A stretch of 64,000 nt of DNA from assembly GCA_018436595.1 (NCBI GenBank), contig JAHDLC010000007.1:62001-126000 (forward strand), written 5' to 3'. Every line of letters starts with the position of its first letter. The stretch's first letter is position 1. Position numbers and translations under genes: made by a program. Positions 25,376-34,326 of this stretch are shown one piece after another. This stretch comes from Synergistaceae bacterium (GTDB taxonomy: Bacteria > Synergistota > Synergistia > Synergistales > Aminobacteriaceae). The notes below the pieces were generated by a model. It saw only the letters and a list, made by a program, of their open reading frames with translations, did no database searches and was not told where the DNA came from.

Positions 25376-25891
25376 ATGTTCAAAATCATTCGCAGCACCG
25401 TGGAAAAGGGCAACCTGATTCTCGGGTACGTCAGCGGTCTCGGCATTCTCCTCATGGGGCTCATGCTCTTCTACGAGGTGGTGTGCCGCTATTTCTTCCG
25501 GTCACCCACCATCTGGGCCCAGGAAATGTCGATTTACCTTTTTATGTGGACCATGCTCGCCGGGGGAGCCTACACCCTCCAGCAGGGCAAGCACGTCCGG
25601 ATCGACCTTGTTATCGAGCATCTTTCCCTTCGCACCCAGCACTTCCTGGAGATGATCACCAGCGTGGCGGGAATGGTCTTCTGCGCGGTCATCACATGGC
25701 AGGCCTACGAGATGATCGCGGCCTCCATAGGCTATAACAAGGTTTCGGCGACCCTTCTCCGGGTGCCCATGTGGATTCCCCAGATGGCCCTCCTTCTCGG
25801 TTTCGCCCTTCTGACCCTCCAGTTCGCCATCATCATCATCGACCGTTTCCATTCCGTATTCGGAAACCATGAGGAGGGACAGTCATGCTGA
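25376..25891 (+). CDS. dctQ: TRAP transporter small membrane subunit (DctQ)
   Basis: This 171-aa protein has four hydrophobic helices and the DctQ landmarks FYEVVCRYFFRSPTIWAQEMSIYLFMWTML and GKHVRIDLVIEHLS. It forms the membrane complex with DctM and is essential for Na+-driven uptake. Its stop overlaps the dctM start by seven bases (ATG inside ...TCATGCTGA), so the two subunits are translationally coupled. Confidence 0.92.
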   Translation: MFKIIRSTVEKGNLILGYVSGLGILLMGLMLFYEVVCRYFFRSPTIWAQEMSIYLFMWTMLAGGAYTLQQGKHVRIDLVIEHLSLRTQHFLEMITSVAGMVFCAVITWQAYEMIAASIGYNKVSATLLRVPMWIPQMALLLGFALLTLQFAIIIIDRFHSVFGNHEEGQSC

Positions 25892-27165
25892 GCTTCTCCA
25901 TGGTAGTATTCCTGCTCATCGGCATTCTTTTCATGGGCCTTCCAGTGGCCTTTTCCCTGGGTGGGACTTCCCTCCTGCTCATCGCTCTCTTTGACCTCCC
26001 CATGAAAATCGTCGGGGCGACCATCTTCACCTCCCTGGACAGCTTCACCATCCTCTCCATCCCCCTCTTTGTCCTTATGAGCCAGATTCTCCTCGACGGG
26101 CGGATCGGAGACGACCTTTTCGACGTCATGAACGCCTGGGTGCGGCATCTTCCCGGAGGGCTCGCCATCGCCACCATCCTCGCCTGCGCCTTCTTCGCCG
26201 CCATAACCGGTTCAGGTGCCGCCACCGCCGCCACCATCGGCATGGTGGCCTACCCGGCCATGATCGAGCGCGGATATGACAAAAAATTCACCCTCGGCCT
26301 TCTCGCGGCGGGAGGAACCCTCGGTATTCTCATACCGCCCAGCATTCCCCTGATCCTCTACGGCTCCATCACGGAAGAATCCGTGGGAAAGCTCTTCATC
26401 GCCGGAGTTATTCCGGGACTGGTGCTCACTGCCTTTTTTATCGTCTATGCGGTAATCAAGAGCAAACGCGGCGGTTTTACTCCCATGGAAAAAACATCGT
26501 GGGGGGAGAGGATCCGGGTCACCAGGAAAAACTTCTGGGGCATTCTTTTGCCTTTCATCATCATCGGCGGCATTTACTCGGGAGCCTTTACGCCGACCGA
26601 AGCTGCGGCGGTGGGACTTGTGTACGGACTTTTCATCACCCTGGTGGTGTACAGGACGCTGAAGCTCAGTGACATTCCCGCCATCTGCCTGCGGTCCGTC
26701 ACCACCTCCTGCATGATCGCCATCATCATCGCCGGTGCCGTGCTCTTCGGGAGGGTCATGACCCTGCTGATGATTCCCCAGAAGCTCACGGAGCTCATCA
26801 TAAGCAACAACTTCTCGGTCCTCATGTTCATCATCGCCATGAACGTCCTGATGATGATCCTGGGATGCGTTCTTGAGACGGTGTCCATCGTGCTGCTCAC
26901 CATGCCCCTGGTCACTCCCATTCTCCATGCCCTCGGCATCGACCCGATCTGGTACGCCATTGTGGTGACGGTGAACATGACGCTGGCCCTCATAACCCCG
27001 CCGGTGGGAATGAACCTCTACGTCATCAACAGCCTCAGGAAGGACATCAGGATGGGCGATATCATCTCCGGAGTGTTCCCTTTCCTCCTGATCATGATTC
27101 TCTTCCTCATACTCGTCATCGCGTTCCCCGGGATGAGCACCTGGCTTCCCGCAGTCATGCACTGA
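25885..27165 (+). CDS. dctM: TRAP transporter large membrane subunit (DctM)
   Basis: This 426-aa permease has about twelve helices and the DctM hallmarks: the first helix MVVFLLIGILFMGLPVAFSLG, the discontinuous-helix segments CAFFAAITGSGAATAATIG and AAGGTLGILIPPSIPLILYGSITEESVGKLFIAGVIPG, GGIYSGAFTPTEAAAV, and LALITPPVGMNLYV. It carries the transport pathway and Na+ sites and works with DctQ and DctP. A strong terminator follows at 27195-27230. Confidence 0.93.
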   Translation: MLSFSMVVFLLIGILFMGLPVAFSLGGTSLLLIALFDLPMKIVGATIFTSLDSFTILSIPLFVLMSQILLDGRIGDDLFDVMNAWVRHLPGGLAIATILACAFFAAITGSGAATAATIGMVAYPAMIERGYDKKFTLGLLAAGGTLGILIPPSIPLILYGSITEESVGKLFIAGVIPGLVLTAFFIVYAVIKSKRGGFTPMEKTSWGERIRVTRKNFWGILLPFIIIGGIYSGAFTPTEAAAVGLVYGLFITLVVYRTLKLSDIPAICLRSVTTSCMIAIIIAGAVLFGRVMTLLMIPQKLTELIISNNFSVLMFIIAMNVLMMILGCVLETVSIVLLTMPLVTPILHALGIDPIWYAIVVTVNMTLALITPPVGMNLYVINSLRKDIRMGDIISGVFPFLLIMILFLILVIAFPGMSTWLPAVMH

Positions 27166-27194
27166 GGAGCCGGGCAGGCTTCGCTTTTTTCGTC

Positions 27195-27230
27195 CGCCGG
27201 CGGAGGGTTCCTTCCTCCGCCGGCGTTCTT
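27195..27230 (+). terminator. Terminator after dctM
   Basis: Perfect 12-base arms (27195-27206 and 27214-27225, CGCCGGCGGAGG and its complement) with a seven-base loop are followed by TTCTT. A TATAAT (27230-27235) directly after the hairpin is too close to the next start (16 bases) to serve well as its promoter, so read-through to the lyase gene is likely. Confidence 0.7.
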
Positions 27231-27250
27231 ATAATGAAAGGAGACGACCC

Positions 27251-28168
27251 ATGAAGACGTCGAAACAGCTGAGAAACCTCCTCCAACGGCCGGGTGCCGT
27301 CGTTGTTCCCGGAGTGTATGACTCGCTGAGCGCCCGGATCTGCGAGATGGCCGGTTTCGAAGCGGTGTTCCATTCGGGGTATGGTACGGCGGCCGCCAGG
27401 CTCGGACAGCCCGACATCGGGCTGCTGACCCTCACCGAAATGGCTGGCCAGGTAAAATCCATCACCAGGGCAGTTCGAATTCCCGTTCTGGGAGACTCAG
27501 ACAACGGCTTCGGCAACGCCGTGAACGCCGACAGGACTGTCCGGGAGTACATCTGGGCAGGAGCGGCGGGCCTCTTCATGGAGGACCAGGTGTCTCCAAA
27601 GCGCTGCGGCCACATGGAGGGGAAGCAGGTGATCTCACGGGATGAGATGATGGGCAAGCTTCGGGCAGCCATCGACGCCAGGAATGAACTTGATCCCGAC
27701 GTGGTGATAATGTACAGGACAGACGCCATTCACGTCACCGGTTTCGAGGATGCCCTCGACCGGGCGAAGGCGGCGGTGGACGCAGGTGTCGACATGGTCT
27801 TCGTGGAGGCCCTGGAGACCCGGGAGCAGATGGAGCGGGCCGTGAAGGAAATCGGTGTGCCCCTCATGCTGAACCTCATCGAGGGGGGAAAGACTCCTCT
27901 CGTCCCCGTGAAGGAAGCGGAGGCCCTGGGCTTCAAGATGATCGTCCCGGCCCTGTCGGCCCTGTTCGCCGCGGCCAGGGGCATGTACGAGGTAATGTCG
28001 GAGATCCGGAAAGAGGGCGTCTCCGAGGGGTATTCCGACAGGCTCTTCACCTTCAGGGAATTCGCCGAACTGGTCCGGCTGGACGAAATCCGGGAAATGG
28101 AGGAGAAGTACATTCCGCCGAGCGCTCTGGAGGAAAAATACCGGGGAAAGAAACGGATAGTCGAGTAA
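27251..28168 (+). CDS. Isocitrate lyase / PEP mutase superfamily lyase
   Basis: This 305-aa protein belongs to the ICL/PEPM superfamily, which cleaves or forms C-C or C-P bonds next to a 2-hydroxy or 2-oxo acid. Visible landmarks are GVYDSLSARICEMAGF, GDSDNGFGNA (metal-site Asp), FMEDQVSPKRCGHMEGKQV with the catalytic-type Cys, and LNLIEGGKTP. The KRCGH signature suggests a C-C lyase such as 2-methylisocitrate or 2,3-dimethylmalate lyase rather than a phosphonate mutase. It lies between a TRAP operon and an HpcH/HpaI aldolase gene, so it probably acts on the imported compound. Oxaloacetate decarboxylase is an alternative. Confidence 0.85.
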   Translation: MKTSKQLRNLLQRPGAVVVPGVYDSLSARICEMAGFEAVFHSGYGTAAARLGQPDIGLLTLTEMAGQVKSITRAVRIPVLGDSDNGFGNAVNADRTVREYIWAGAAGLFMEDQVSPKRCGHMEGKQVISRDEMMGKLRAAIDARNELDPDVVIMYRTDAIHVTGFEDALDRAKAAVDAGVDMVFVEALETREQMERAVKEIGVPLMLNLIEGGKTPLVPVKEAEALGFKMIVPALSALFAAARGMYEVMSEIRKEGVSEGYSDRLFTFREFAELVRLDEIREMEEKYIPPSALEEKYRGKKRIVE

Positions 28169-28197
28169 AACGGTCGCTGCTGAAGACATCCTCCCGC

Positions 28198-28242
28198 AAG
28201 CCCCGGCGGGCACCGATAACACTGCCGGCCGGGGCTTTCTTC
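28198..28242 (+). terminator. Terminator-like hairpin after the lyase gene
   Basis: Arms AAGCCCCGG (28198-28206) and CCGGGGCTT (28229-28237) enclose a 22-base loop that can pair further, followed by TCTTC. A TATAAT at 28276-28281 lies 40 bases before the aldolase start and may give it a separate promoter, although no -35 box is clear. Confidence 0.6.
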
Positions 28243-28321
28243 ATCTGACCCGGGTGTATCAGGCCGGAAGAAGTATATAATTGAAAAGCTCTGAGATTAT
28301 TACCCAACGGAGGGATACCAG

Positions 28322-29083
28322 GTGATAAACCAGCTGAAGCGGAAACTTGCCGGGGGTGGGGTCGCGCTCGGGACCTTCATCACCCTCAACTGCCCCGACC
28401 TCGTGGAAATAGCGGCCCTCGCGGGATTTGACTACTGCATCATCGACACGGAGCACGGCCCCGGAAATCCTGAGTCCATCCAGCACATGATCCGGGCCGC
28501 GGAACTCCGGGGCATGGCCCCCATCGTCCGGGTGACCGACACGGCCGCCACCACCATCCTCCGTACCCTTGACGTGGGGGCGGCGGGAATCCAGGTGCCC
28601 CAGGTGAACTCACCGGAAACGGCGGAGAACGTGGTGCGGTCCGCCAAGTATTTCCCCAAGGGCGACCGTGGGGCGTGCCTTACCAGGTCGTCCCGGTACG
28701 GATTCGTCCCCGGCGTGGCGGAGTACTTCGATGAGGCCAACCGGGAGACCCTGGTGATCGTCCACTGCGAAAACAGGCAGGGCCTTGAATGCCTCGACGG
28801 CATCGCGGCCGTGGACGGGGTGGATGTCATATTCGTCGGCCCCTACGACCTTTCCCAGTCCTTCGGCATTCCGGGGCAGATTTATCATCCCGTGATGGTC
28901 GACGCCGTGGCCAGGGCCCTTGCGGCGGCGAAGAGGGCGGGAAAGCCCGCGGGGATCTTCGTGGGATCGGTGGAGGAGGCGAAGGCACGGATCGAACAGG
29001 GCTTCACCTACATTGCCTACAGCACGGACAGCCTTGTCTTCGCGGAAGTCTGCAAAAACATTGTCGGCGGGATCAGGGGCTGA
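28322..29083 (+). CDS. HpcH/HpaI family aldolase
   Basis: This 253-aa class II aldolase cleaves a 4-hydroxy-2-oxo acid to pyruvate plus an aldehyde (relatives: HpaI, 2-keto-3-deoxy-L-rhamnonate aldolase RhmA, GarL). Landmarks are FDYCIIDTEHGPGNPESI with the metal-site Glu/His, RVTDTAATTILRTLDVGAAGIQVPQV, a metal-site Glu in VHCENRQGLECLD, and VDVIFVGPYDLSQSFG. The start is GTG, six bases after a GGAGG-type site. It ends the TRAP/lyase catabolic run. The exact substrate is unknown. Confidence 0.9.
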   Translation: MINQLKRKLAGGGVALGTFITLNCPDLVEIAALAGFDYCIIDTEHGPGNPESIQHMIRAAELRGMAPIVRVTDTAATTILRTLDVGAAGIQVPQVNSPETAENVVRSAKYFPKGDRGACLTRSSRYGFVPGVAEYFDEANRETLVIVHCENRQGLECLDGIAAVDGVDVIFVGPYDLSQSFGIPGQIYHPVMVDAVARALAAAKRAGKPAGIFVGSVEEAKARIEQGFTYIAYSTDSLVFAEVCKNIVGGIRG

Positions 29084-29095
29084 CGGATAAAAAGC

Positions 29096-29134
29096 AAAAA
29101 AGCCCGGTGCGGCAATTCCGCACCGGGCTTTTTT
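29096..29134. terminator. Bidirectional terminator
   Basis: The perfect stem AGCCCGGTGCGG (29101-29112) / 29118-29129, with a five-base loop, has an A-run before it and a T-run after it. It ends the aldolase transcript on one strand and the leu operon on the other. Confidence 0.9.
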
Positions 29135-29140
29135 GCGGCA

Positions 29141-30271
29141 CTAGATCCGTTCCAGTATGGCCTCTCCCACGGCGCGGGTTGTCCCCTGTCCGCCGAATTC
29201 CACGGGAAGGTCCCCGGGAGCCGCTTCCGCGAGGAATGCTGTGAGGCTGTCCTCCACCGCTTTCGCGGCTGTCCTTTCCCCGATATGCTCCAGCAGGAGG
29301 GCACCGGTGAGGATGGCGGCTATGGGGTTGGCCTTTCCCGTCCCGGCGATGTCCGGCGCCGACCCGTGGATGGGCTCGAACATGGACAATCCGTCGCCGA
29401 TGTCGGCCCCTGCAGCCACGCCGAGTCCTCCCGCCAGCCCGGCGAGGAGGTCGCTCACGATGTCGCCGAACATGTTGGGGGCCACCACCACGCCGTAGAG
29501 GTCAGGGGTGCGCACCAGGTGGTAGCACATGGCGTCCACGTTCACTATGCCGAGACCCATGCCGTGGCGGGCTGCCTCGTCTTTGGCAATGTCCTCCCAG
29601 AAGCCGTAGATCTGGGGGAGGGCGTTCGACTTCGACGCCAGGGTGATTTTGTCCTCGCCCCGGGCCTTCGCCGCCCGGCATCCGTAGGCTACCACCCTGC
29701 GGACGCCCGGCTCGGAGGCGACGCCGAGCTGGAAGGCCCCTTCCACGCCGCCGGAGAAGGTCCCCCTGAGTTTCCCCTCGAGGGAATAGAGTCCCCGTTT
29801 CGTGTCCAGGCTGAAGTCCGCCGTTCCCTTTTCCGTCCTGCTGCCGATGCCGATGTAGAAATCCTCCGTGTTCTCCCGGACAACGAGGGTATCCAGATCC
29901 TTTCCTCCTTTCGGTGCCACGGGGAGGGGAACCCGGGGATAGCTCTTCGCGGGCCGGAGGTTCACGTACTGGTCGAAGTGGAACCGGATGGTGAGGAGTA
30001 TTCCCCGTTCGAGGATTCCCGGCTTGACCCGGGGATCTCCCACCGCACCAAGGAGCAGGGCGTCCATGGACCCCATCTCCTCCACTGCGGAGGCAGGCAG
30101 GATTTCTCCTGTCTTCAGGTAATGGTCGGCGCCGAAGGGGTAGTCAGCCCAGGTCAGGGAGAATCCGTGCTTCCGGCCCGCCGCTTCGAGGATCCGGGAT
30201 GTTTCGCCGATGACCTCGGGCCCGATGCCGTCCCCCGGAATCCTGGCCACCACGTAGTTCTTCCCGGTCAT
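29141..30271 (-). CDS. leuB: 3-isopropylmalate dehydrogenase-like enzyme
   Basis: This 376-aa beta-decarboxylating dehydrogenase should oxidise 3-isopropylmalate to 2-oxoisocaproate with NAD+ in leucine synthesis. It begins VVARIPGDGIGPEVIGE. It has an Arg-rich substrate loop (NLRPAKSYP), VVRENTEDFYIGIG, catalytic-type Lys and Asp residues (SKSNALPQIYGFW, NVDAMCYHLV, NMFGDIVSDL) and the NAD loop EPIHGSAPDIAGTGKANP. The start ATG overlaps the leuD stop (ATGA). The substrate helix reads ILLTIRFHFDQYVNLRP, which differs from enterobacterial LeuB, so relatives acting on tartrate or malate-like substrates cannot be excluded, but the operon supports LeuB. Confidence 0.85.
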   Translation of the reverse strand: MTGKNYVVARIPGDGIGPEVIGETSRILEAAGRKHGFSLTWADYPFGADHYLKTGEILPASAVEEMGSMDALLLGAVGDPRVKPGILERGILLTIRFHFDQYVNLRPAKSYPRVPLPVAPKGGKDLDTLVVRENTEDFYIGIGSRTEKGTADFSLDTKRGLYSLEGKLRGTFSGGVEGAFQLGVASEPGVRRVVAYGCRAAKARGEDKITLASKSNALPQIYGFWEDIAKDEAARHGMGLGIVNVDAMCYHLVRTPDLYGVVVAPNMFGDIVSDLLAGLAGGLGVAAGADIGDGLSMFEPIHGSAPDIAGTGKANPIAAILTGALLLEHIGERTAAKAVEDSLTAFLAEAAPGDLPVEFGGQGTTRAVGEAILERI

Positions 30272-30783
30272 GCGCCCTTCCTCCGTTCTTCGAGCCGCCT
30301 GCGGGCGTAGGGGATGAGTCCGCCTGCGCTGATGAGCTCCTGGAGGAAGGGGGCAAAGGGGGCCACCCGGAAAGTCATTCCCTTCGTCCGGTTCTCGATG
30401 GTTCCGGCGATGGGGTCCACGGCTACTTCGTCCCCGGTCTCGATGGAAGCGGCGGCTTCGGGGCACTCGAAGATGGGAAGCCCCACGTTGATGGAGTTTC
30501 TGTAGAAAATCCGGGCGAAGGAGGCAGCGATGACGCAGCTGCACCCGGCGCCCTTTATGGCGAGAGGCGCGTGCTCACGGGAGGATCCGCAGCCGAAATT
30601 ATCCCCGGCGACAATCATGTCGCCTTTAGACATATTGCGGACAAAGTCCTTGTCAATGTCCTCCATGCAGTATTTCCCCAGAACCGTCTCGTCGCTGGAG
30701 ACGAGGTAGCGGGCGGGGATGATCACGTCAGTGTCGATATGATCGCCGTATTTCCACGCTTTCCCTGAAAAAGCCTTCGTCAT
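30268..30783 (-). CDS. leuD: 3-isopropylmalate dehydratase small subunit
   Basis: This 171-aa protein is the swivelling domain subunit that pairs with LeuC to isomerise 2- to 3-isopropylmalate. The hallmarks are [34 protein letters not shown] and [15 protein letters not shown]. The length and the segment [13 protein letters not shown] fit the archaeal/anaerobe (HacB-like) type rather than the ~200-aa enterobacterial form. It starts two bases after the leuC stop and overlaps leuB by four bases. Confidence 0.92.
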   Translation of the reverse strand: MTKAFSGKAWKYGDHIDTDVIIPARYLVSSDETVLGKYCMEDIDKDFVRNMSKGDMIVAGDNFGCGSSREHAPLAIKGAGCSCVIAASFARIFYRNSINVGLPIFECPEAAASIETGDEVAVDPIAGTIENRTKGMTFRVAPFAPFLQELISAGGLIPYARRRLEERRKGA

Positions 30784-30785
30784 GA

Positions 30786-32055
30786 TTAATTTCCCTCCAG
30801 GTTCCTGAAGAATTCTTCAGGCATCACGTCTCTCGGATCGGTGAGCCTGCCGGTGACGGCACTCGCGGCCGCGGTGAGGGGGCTGGCGAGGATCAGCTCG
30901 CTCTTCGGGCTGCCCATGCGGCCCACGAAGTTGCGGTTGCTGGTGGACACGCACCGTTCTCCCGCGGCGAGAATGCCCATGTGTCCTCCCAGGCAGGGAC
31001 CGCATGTAGGAGTGCAGACGGCGGCTCCGGCCTCGGTGAAGATGCGGAGATAGCCCTTGTCCATGGCGGCGTTGTAGACTTCGTAGGAGGCGGGGATGAC
31101 GATGCAGCGCACGTTGGGGGCCACTTTTTTCCCCTCCATCAGCTTCGCGGCGGTTTCGATATCCCGGAAGCGGCCGTTGGTGCAGGCCCCTATGAACACC
31201 TGGTCGATCTCGGGAGACCCGCACTCCCGGACGGGTTTCACGTTGTCGGGGGAGTGGGGCATGGCCGCCACGGGGCCCATCCCGTCGAGGTCGAAGATCT
31301 CCCGGCGGGCATAGGGCGCGTCGCTGTCGGGGTACCGGGGAGTGAATTCCCGTGCCGCCCTCGACCGGGCGTACTCGAGGGTTTTCTCGTCGGGGACGAA
31401 GACTCCCGTTTTTGCGCCTGCTTCCACGGCCATGTTGGCGATGGTGAACCTGTCGTCCATGGGCAGGTTTTCAATTCCTTCGCCGCCGAACTCGAGAGCC
31501 ATGTACCTTGCTCCCTGGACGCTGATGCGCCCGATGAGGGAGAGGATCATATCCTTGCCGGTCACCCACCCGGGGCGCTTTCCCCGGAAATCGACCCGGA
31601 CGGTGGGAGGCACCTTGAGCCACGTTTCCCCGAGGGCCCAGACTGCAGCGAGGTCCGTGCTTCCCACACCGGTGGAGAGGGCGCCCAGGGCGCCGCCGGT
31701 GCACGTGTGGCTGTCCGCCCCAAGGACGATATCACCGGGGAGGATATAGCCCTTCTCGGGAAGGAAGGCGTGCTCGATGCCCACCCGACCCACTTCCCAG
31801 TAGAGCATTCCCTGTTCCCTGGCGAATTCTTTCCCTTTCTTTGTCTGTTCCGCCGAGGCGATGTCCTTGTTCGGAGTAAAATGATCGGGGAGGAGGGCGC
31901 ACCGCTCCCTGTCAAATACCCTGTCCGCTCCCATTTCCCGGAAGGATTCCGCGGCAGGGGCGCCGGTGATGTCGTTCGCGAAGGCGAAGTCTACCTTCAC
32001 CTGGCAGATTTCACCCTCCATGGCCTTCTGTGATGAATGGGCCGCTATGATTGCG

Positions 32056-32075
<20 letters not shown>
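30786..32075 (-). CDS. leuC: 3-isopropylmalate dehydratase large subunit
   Basis: This 429-aa aconitase-family protein binds the [4Fe-4S] cluster used for 2- to 3-isopropylmalate isomerisation. The cluster Cys motifs are visible in VLGADSHTCTGGALGA and TPTCGPCLGGHMG, and FIGACTNGRFRDIE carries the third part of the site. The length matches the short LeuC type that pairs with the ~170-aa LeuD. The start ATG 32075 lies inside the end of leuA (20-base overlap) with AAAGGAG seven to eight bases upstream, so translation is probably coupled. Longer upstream readings in this frame are not coding. Confidence 0.93.
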
Positions 32076-33609
<1,534 letters not shown>

Positions 33610-33646
33610 GTCCTTCTCTCCTTTCATCCTTCCCCGCTGCCGGGGA

Positions 33647-33685
33647 TAAAAAAAGAGCCGGAACCTCCTTGAGAGAGGTTCCGGC
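33647..33685 (-). terminator. Attenuator terminator of the leu operon
   Basis: On the minus strand perfect 11-base arms GCCGGAACCTC (33675-33685) and GAGGTTCCGGC (33657-33667) enclose a seven-base loop. TCTTTTTTTA follows at once. The hairpin lies between the leucine leader peptide stop and leuA, 22 bases after that stop, where a transcription attenuator would be. Confidence 0.88.
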
Positions 33686-33706
33686 CCGGGAATGCCCTTC
33701 CGCAGC

Positions 33707-33802
33707 TTACCAGGCTGCCGGCGTTCCAGGGGGGAACCGGCAACCGAGGAGGAGGCACAGGGAAGAAGAAACGGTACGAATGGGCTGTGCTGATCCTGTC
33801 AT
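33707..33802 (-). CDS. leuL: Leucine operon leader peptide
   Basis: This 31-codon ORF starts with ATG 33802, eight bases after AAAGGAGGG, and ends in TAA just before the attenuator hairpin. Its middle reads SSSLCLLLGC with codons CTG, TGC, CTC, CTC, CTC, so four of five consecutive codons are leucine. This is the arrangement of classical leu leaders, in which ribosome stalling on Leu codons at low charged tRNA-Leu blocks the terminator and allows leuACDB expression. The tail RFPPGTPAAW is encoded by a segment that can itself fold (GGTTCC/GGAAC, about 33722-33738), a possible pause or protector hairpin. Function is inferred from layout. Confidence 0.82.
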   Translation of the reverse strand: MTGSAQPIRTVSSSLCLLLGCRFPPGTPAAW

Positions 33803-33844
33803 GGCTGGTTCCCTCCTTTCCTCGGAGCTTGGTAAGATTCGACC

Positions 33845-33873
33845 ATTCTGGGGGAGGAGTCCTGAAATGTCAA
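33845..33873 (-). promoter_or_regulatory. Sigma-70-type promoter of the leu operon
   Basis: The minus strand has a perfect TTGACA (33868-33873), a 17-base spacer and CAGAAT (33845-33850). The predicted start near 33838 gives a leader of about 35 bases before the leader peptide ATG. The segment CTTACCA at the RNA 5' end (33830-33836) is complementary to TGGTAAG over the leader stop codon (33706-33712). Confidence 0.75.
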
Positions 33874-34035
33874 TACCAAAGCAAAAGAGAGATAAAAGGG
33901 GTTTTTTCAAAAAAAGCCCTGGAATTTGGCGGAATCCTTCTTTTCGGGAGTTTCAAAGAGAGGGGGTTTTACGGTAATATAAGGAGCCGGGAAAAAAGAA
34001 GTGCGGCACAGACAAGGAAAGCGGAGGTGGGCGAA

Positions 34036-34326
34036 GTGAAGTTCAAAGAAGACAGCCGGTACCGCCGGGCAAACCGGGAGGCCGTCATATCCCTCGGCAT
34101 GTACGTCCTGTTCTTTGCGTGGTGGTATTTTACCGCCTACGGACTTGGTTCCGGAGACCCCGCAGGGTATTCCTACGTTTTCGGGCTCCCCTCGTGGTTC
34201 TTTTACAGCTGCATCGTGGGGTACATCGGAATTTCACTGGTGGTCTGGGCGGTGGTCCGACTCTTCTTCTCGGAGGATTCCATCGAGGGGACCGACCCCG
34301 ATGGTACGGAGGGCAGCCAGGGATGA
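34036..34326 (+). CDS. YhdT/DUF997 family small membrane protein
   Basis: This 96-aa protein has two hydrophobic helices (VISLGMYVLFFAWWYFTAYGLG and WFFYSCIVGYIGISLVVWAVVRLFF) and the YhdT family layout. YhdT-like proteins are encoded just before PanF and are thought to be partners of the symporter, although their role is not settled. The start is GTG 34036, eight bases after GGAGG. The stop overlaps the panF start as ATGA. The ~230 bases before it face the leu promoter; I see no strong plus-strand promoter there. Confidence 0.8.
   Translation: MKFKEDSRYRRANREAVISLGMYVLFFAWWYFTAYGLGSGDPAGYSYVFGLPSWFFYSCIVGYIGISLVVWAVVRLFFSEDSIEGTDPDGTEGSQG

Noticed and set aside
33647-33873. A T-box riboswitch in the leu leader
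   Set aside because: I found no T-box bulge motif (TGGNACCGCG) in the leader, while a Leu-rich leader peptide with its own ribosome site is present.
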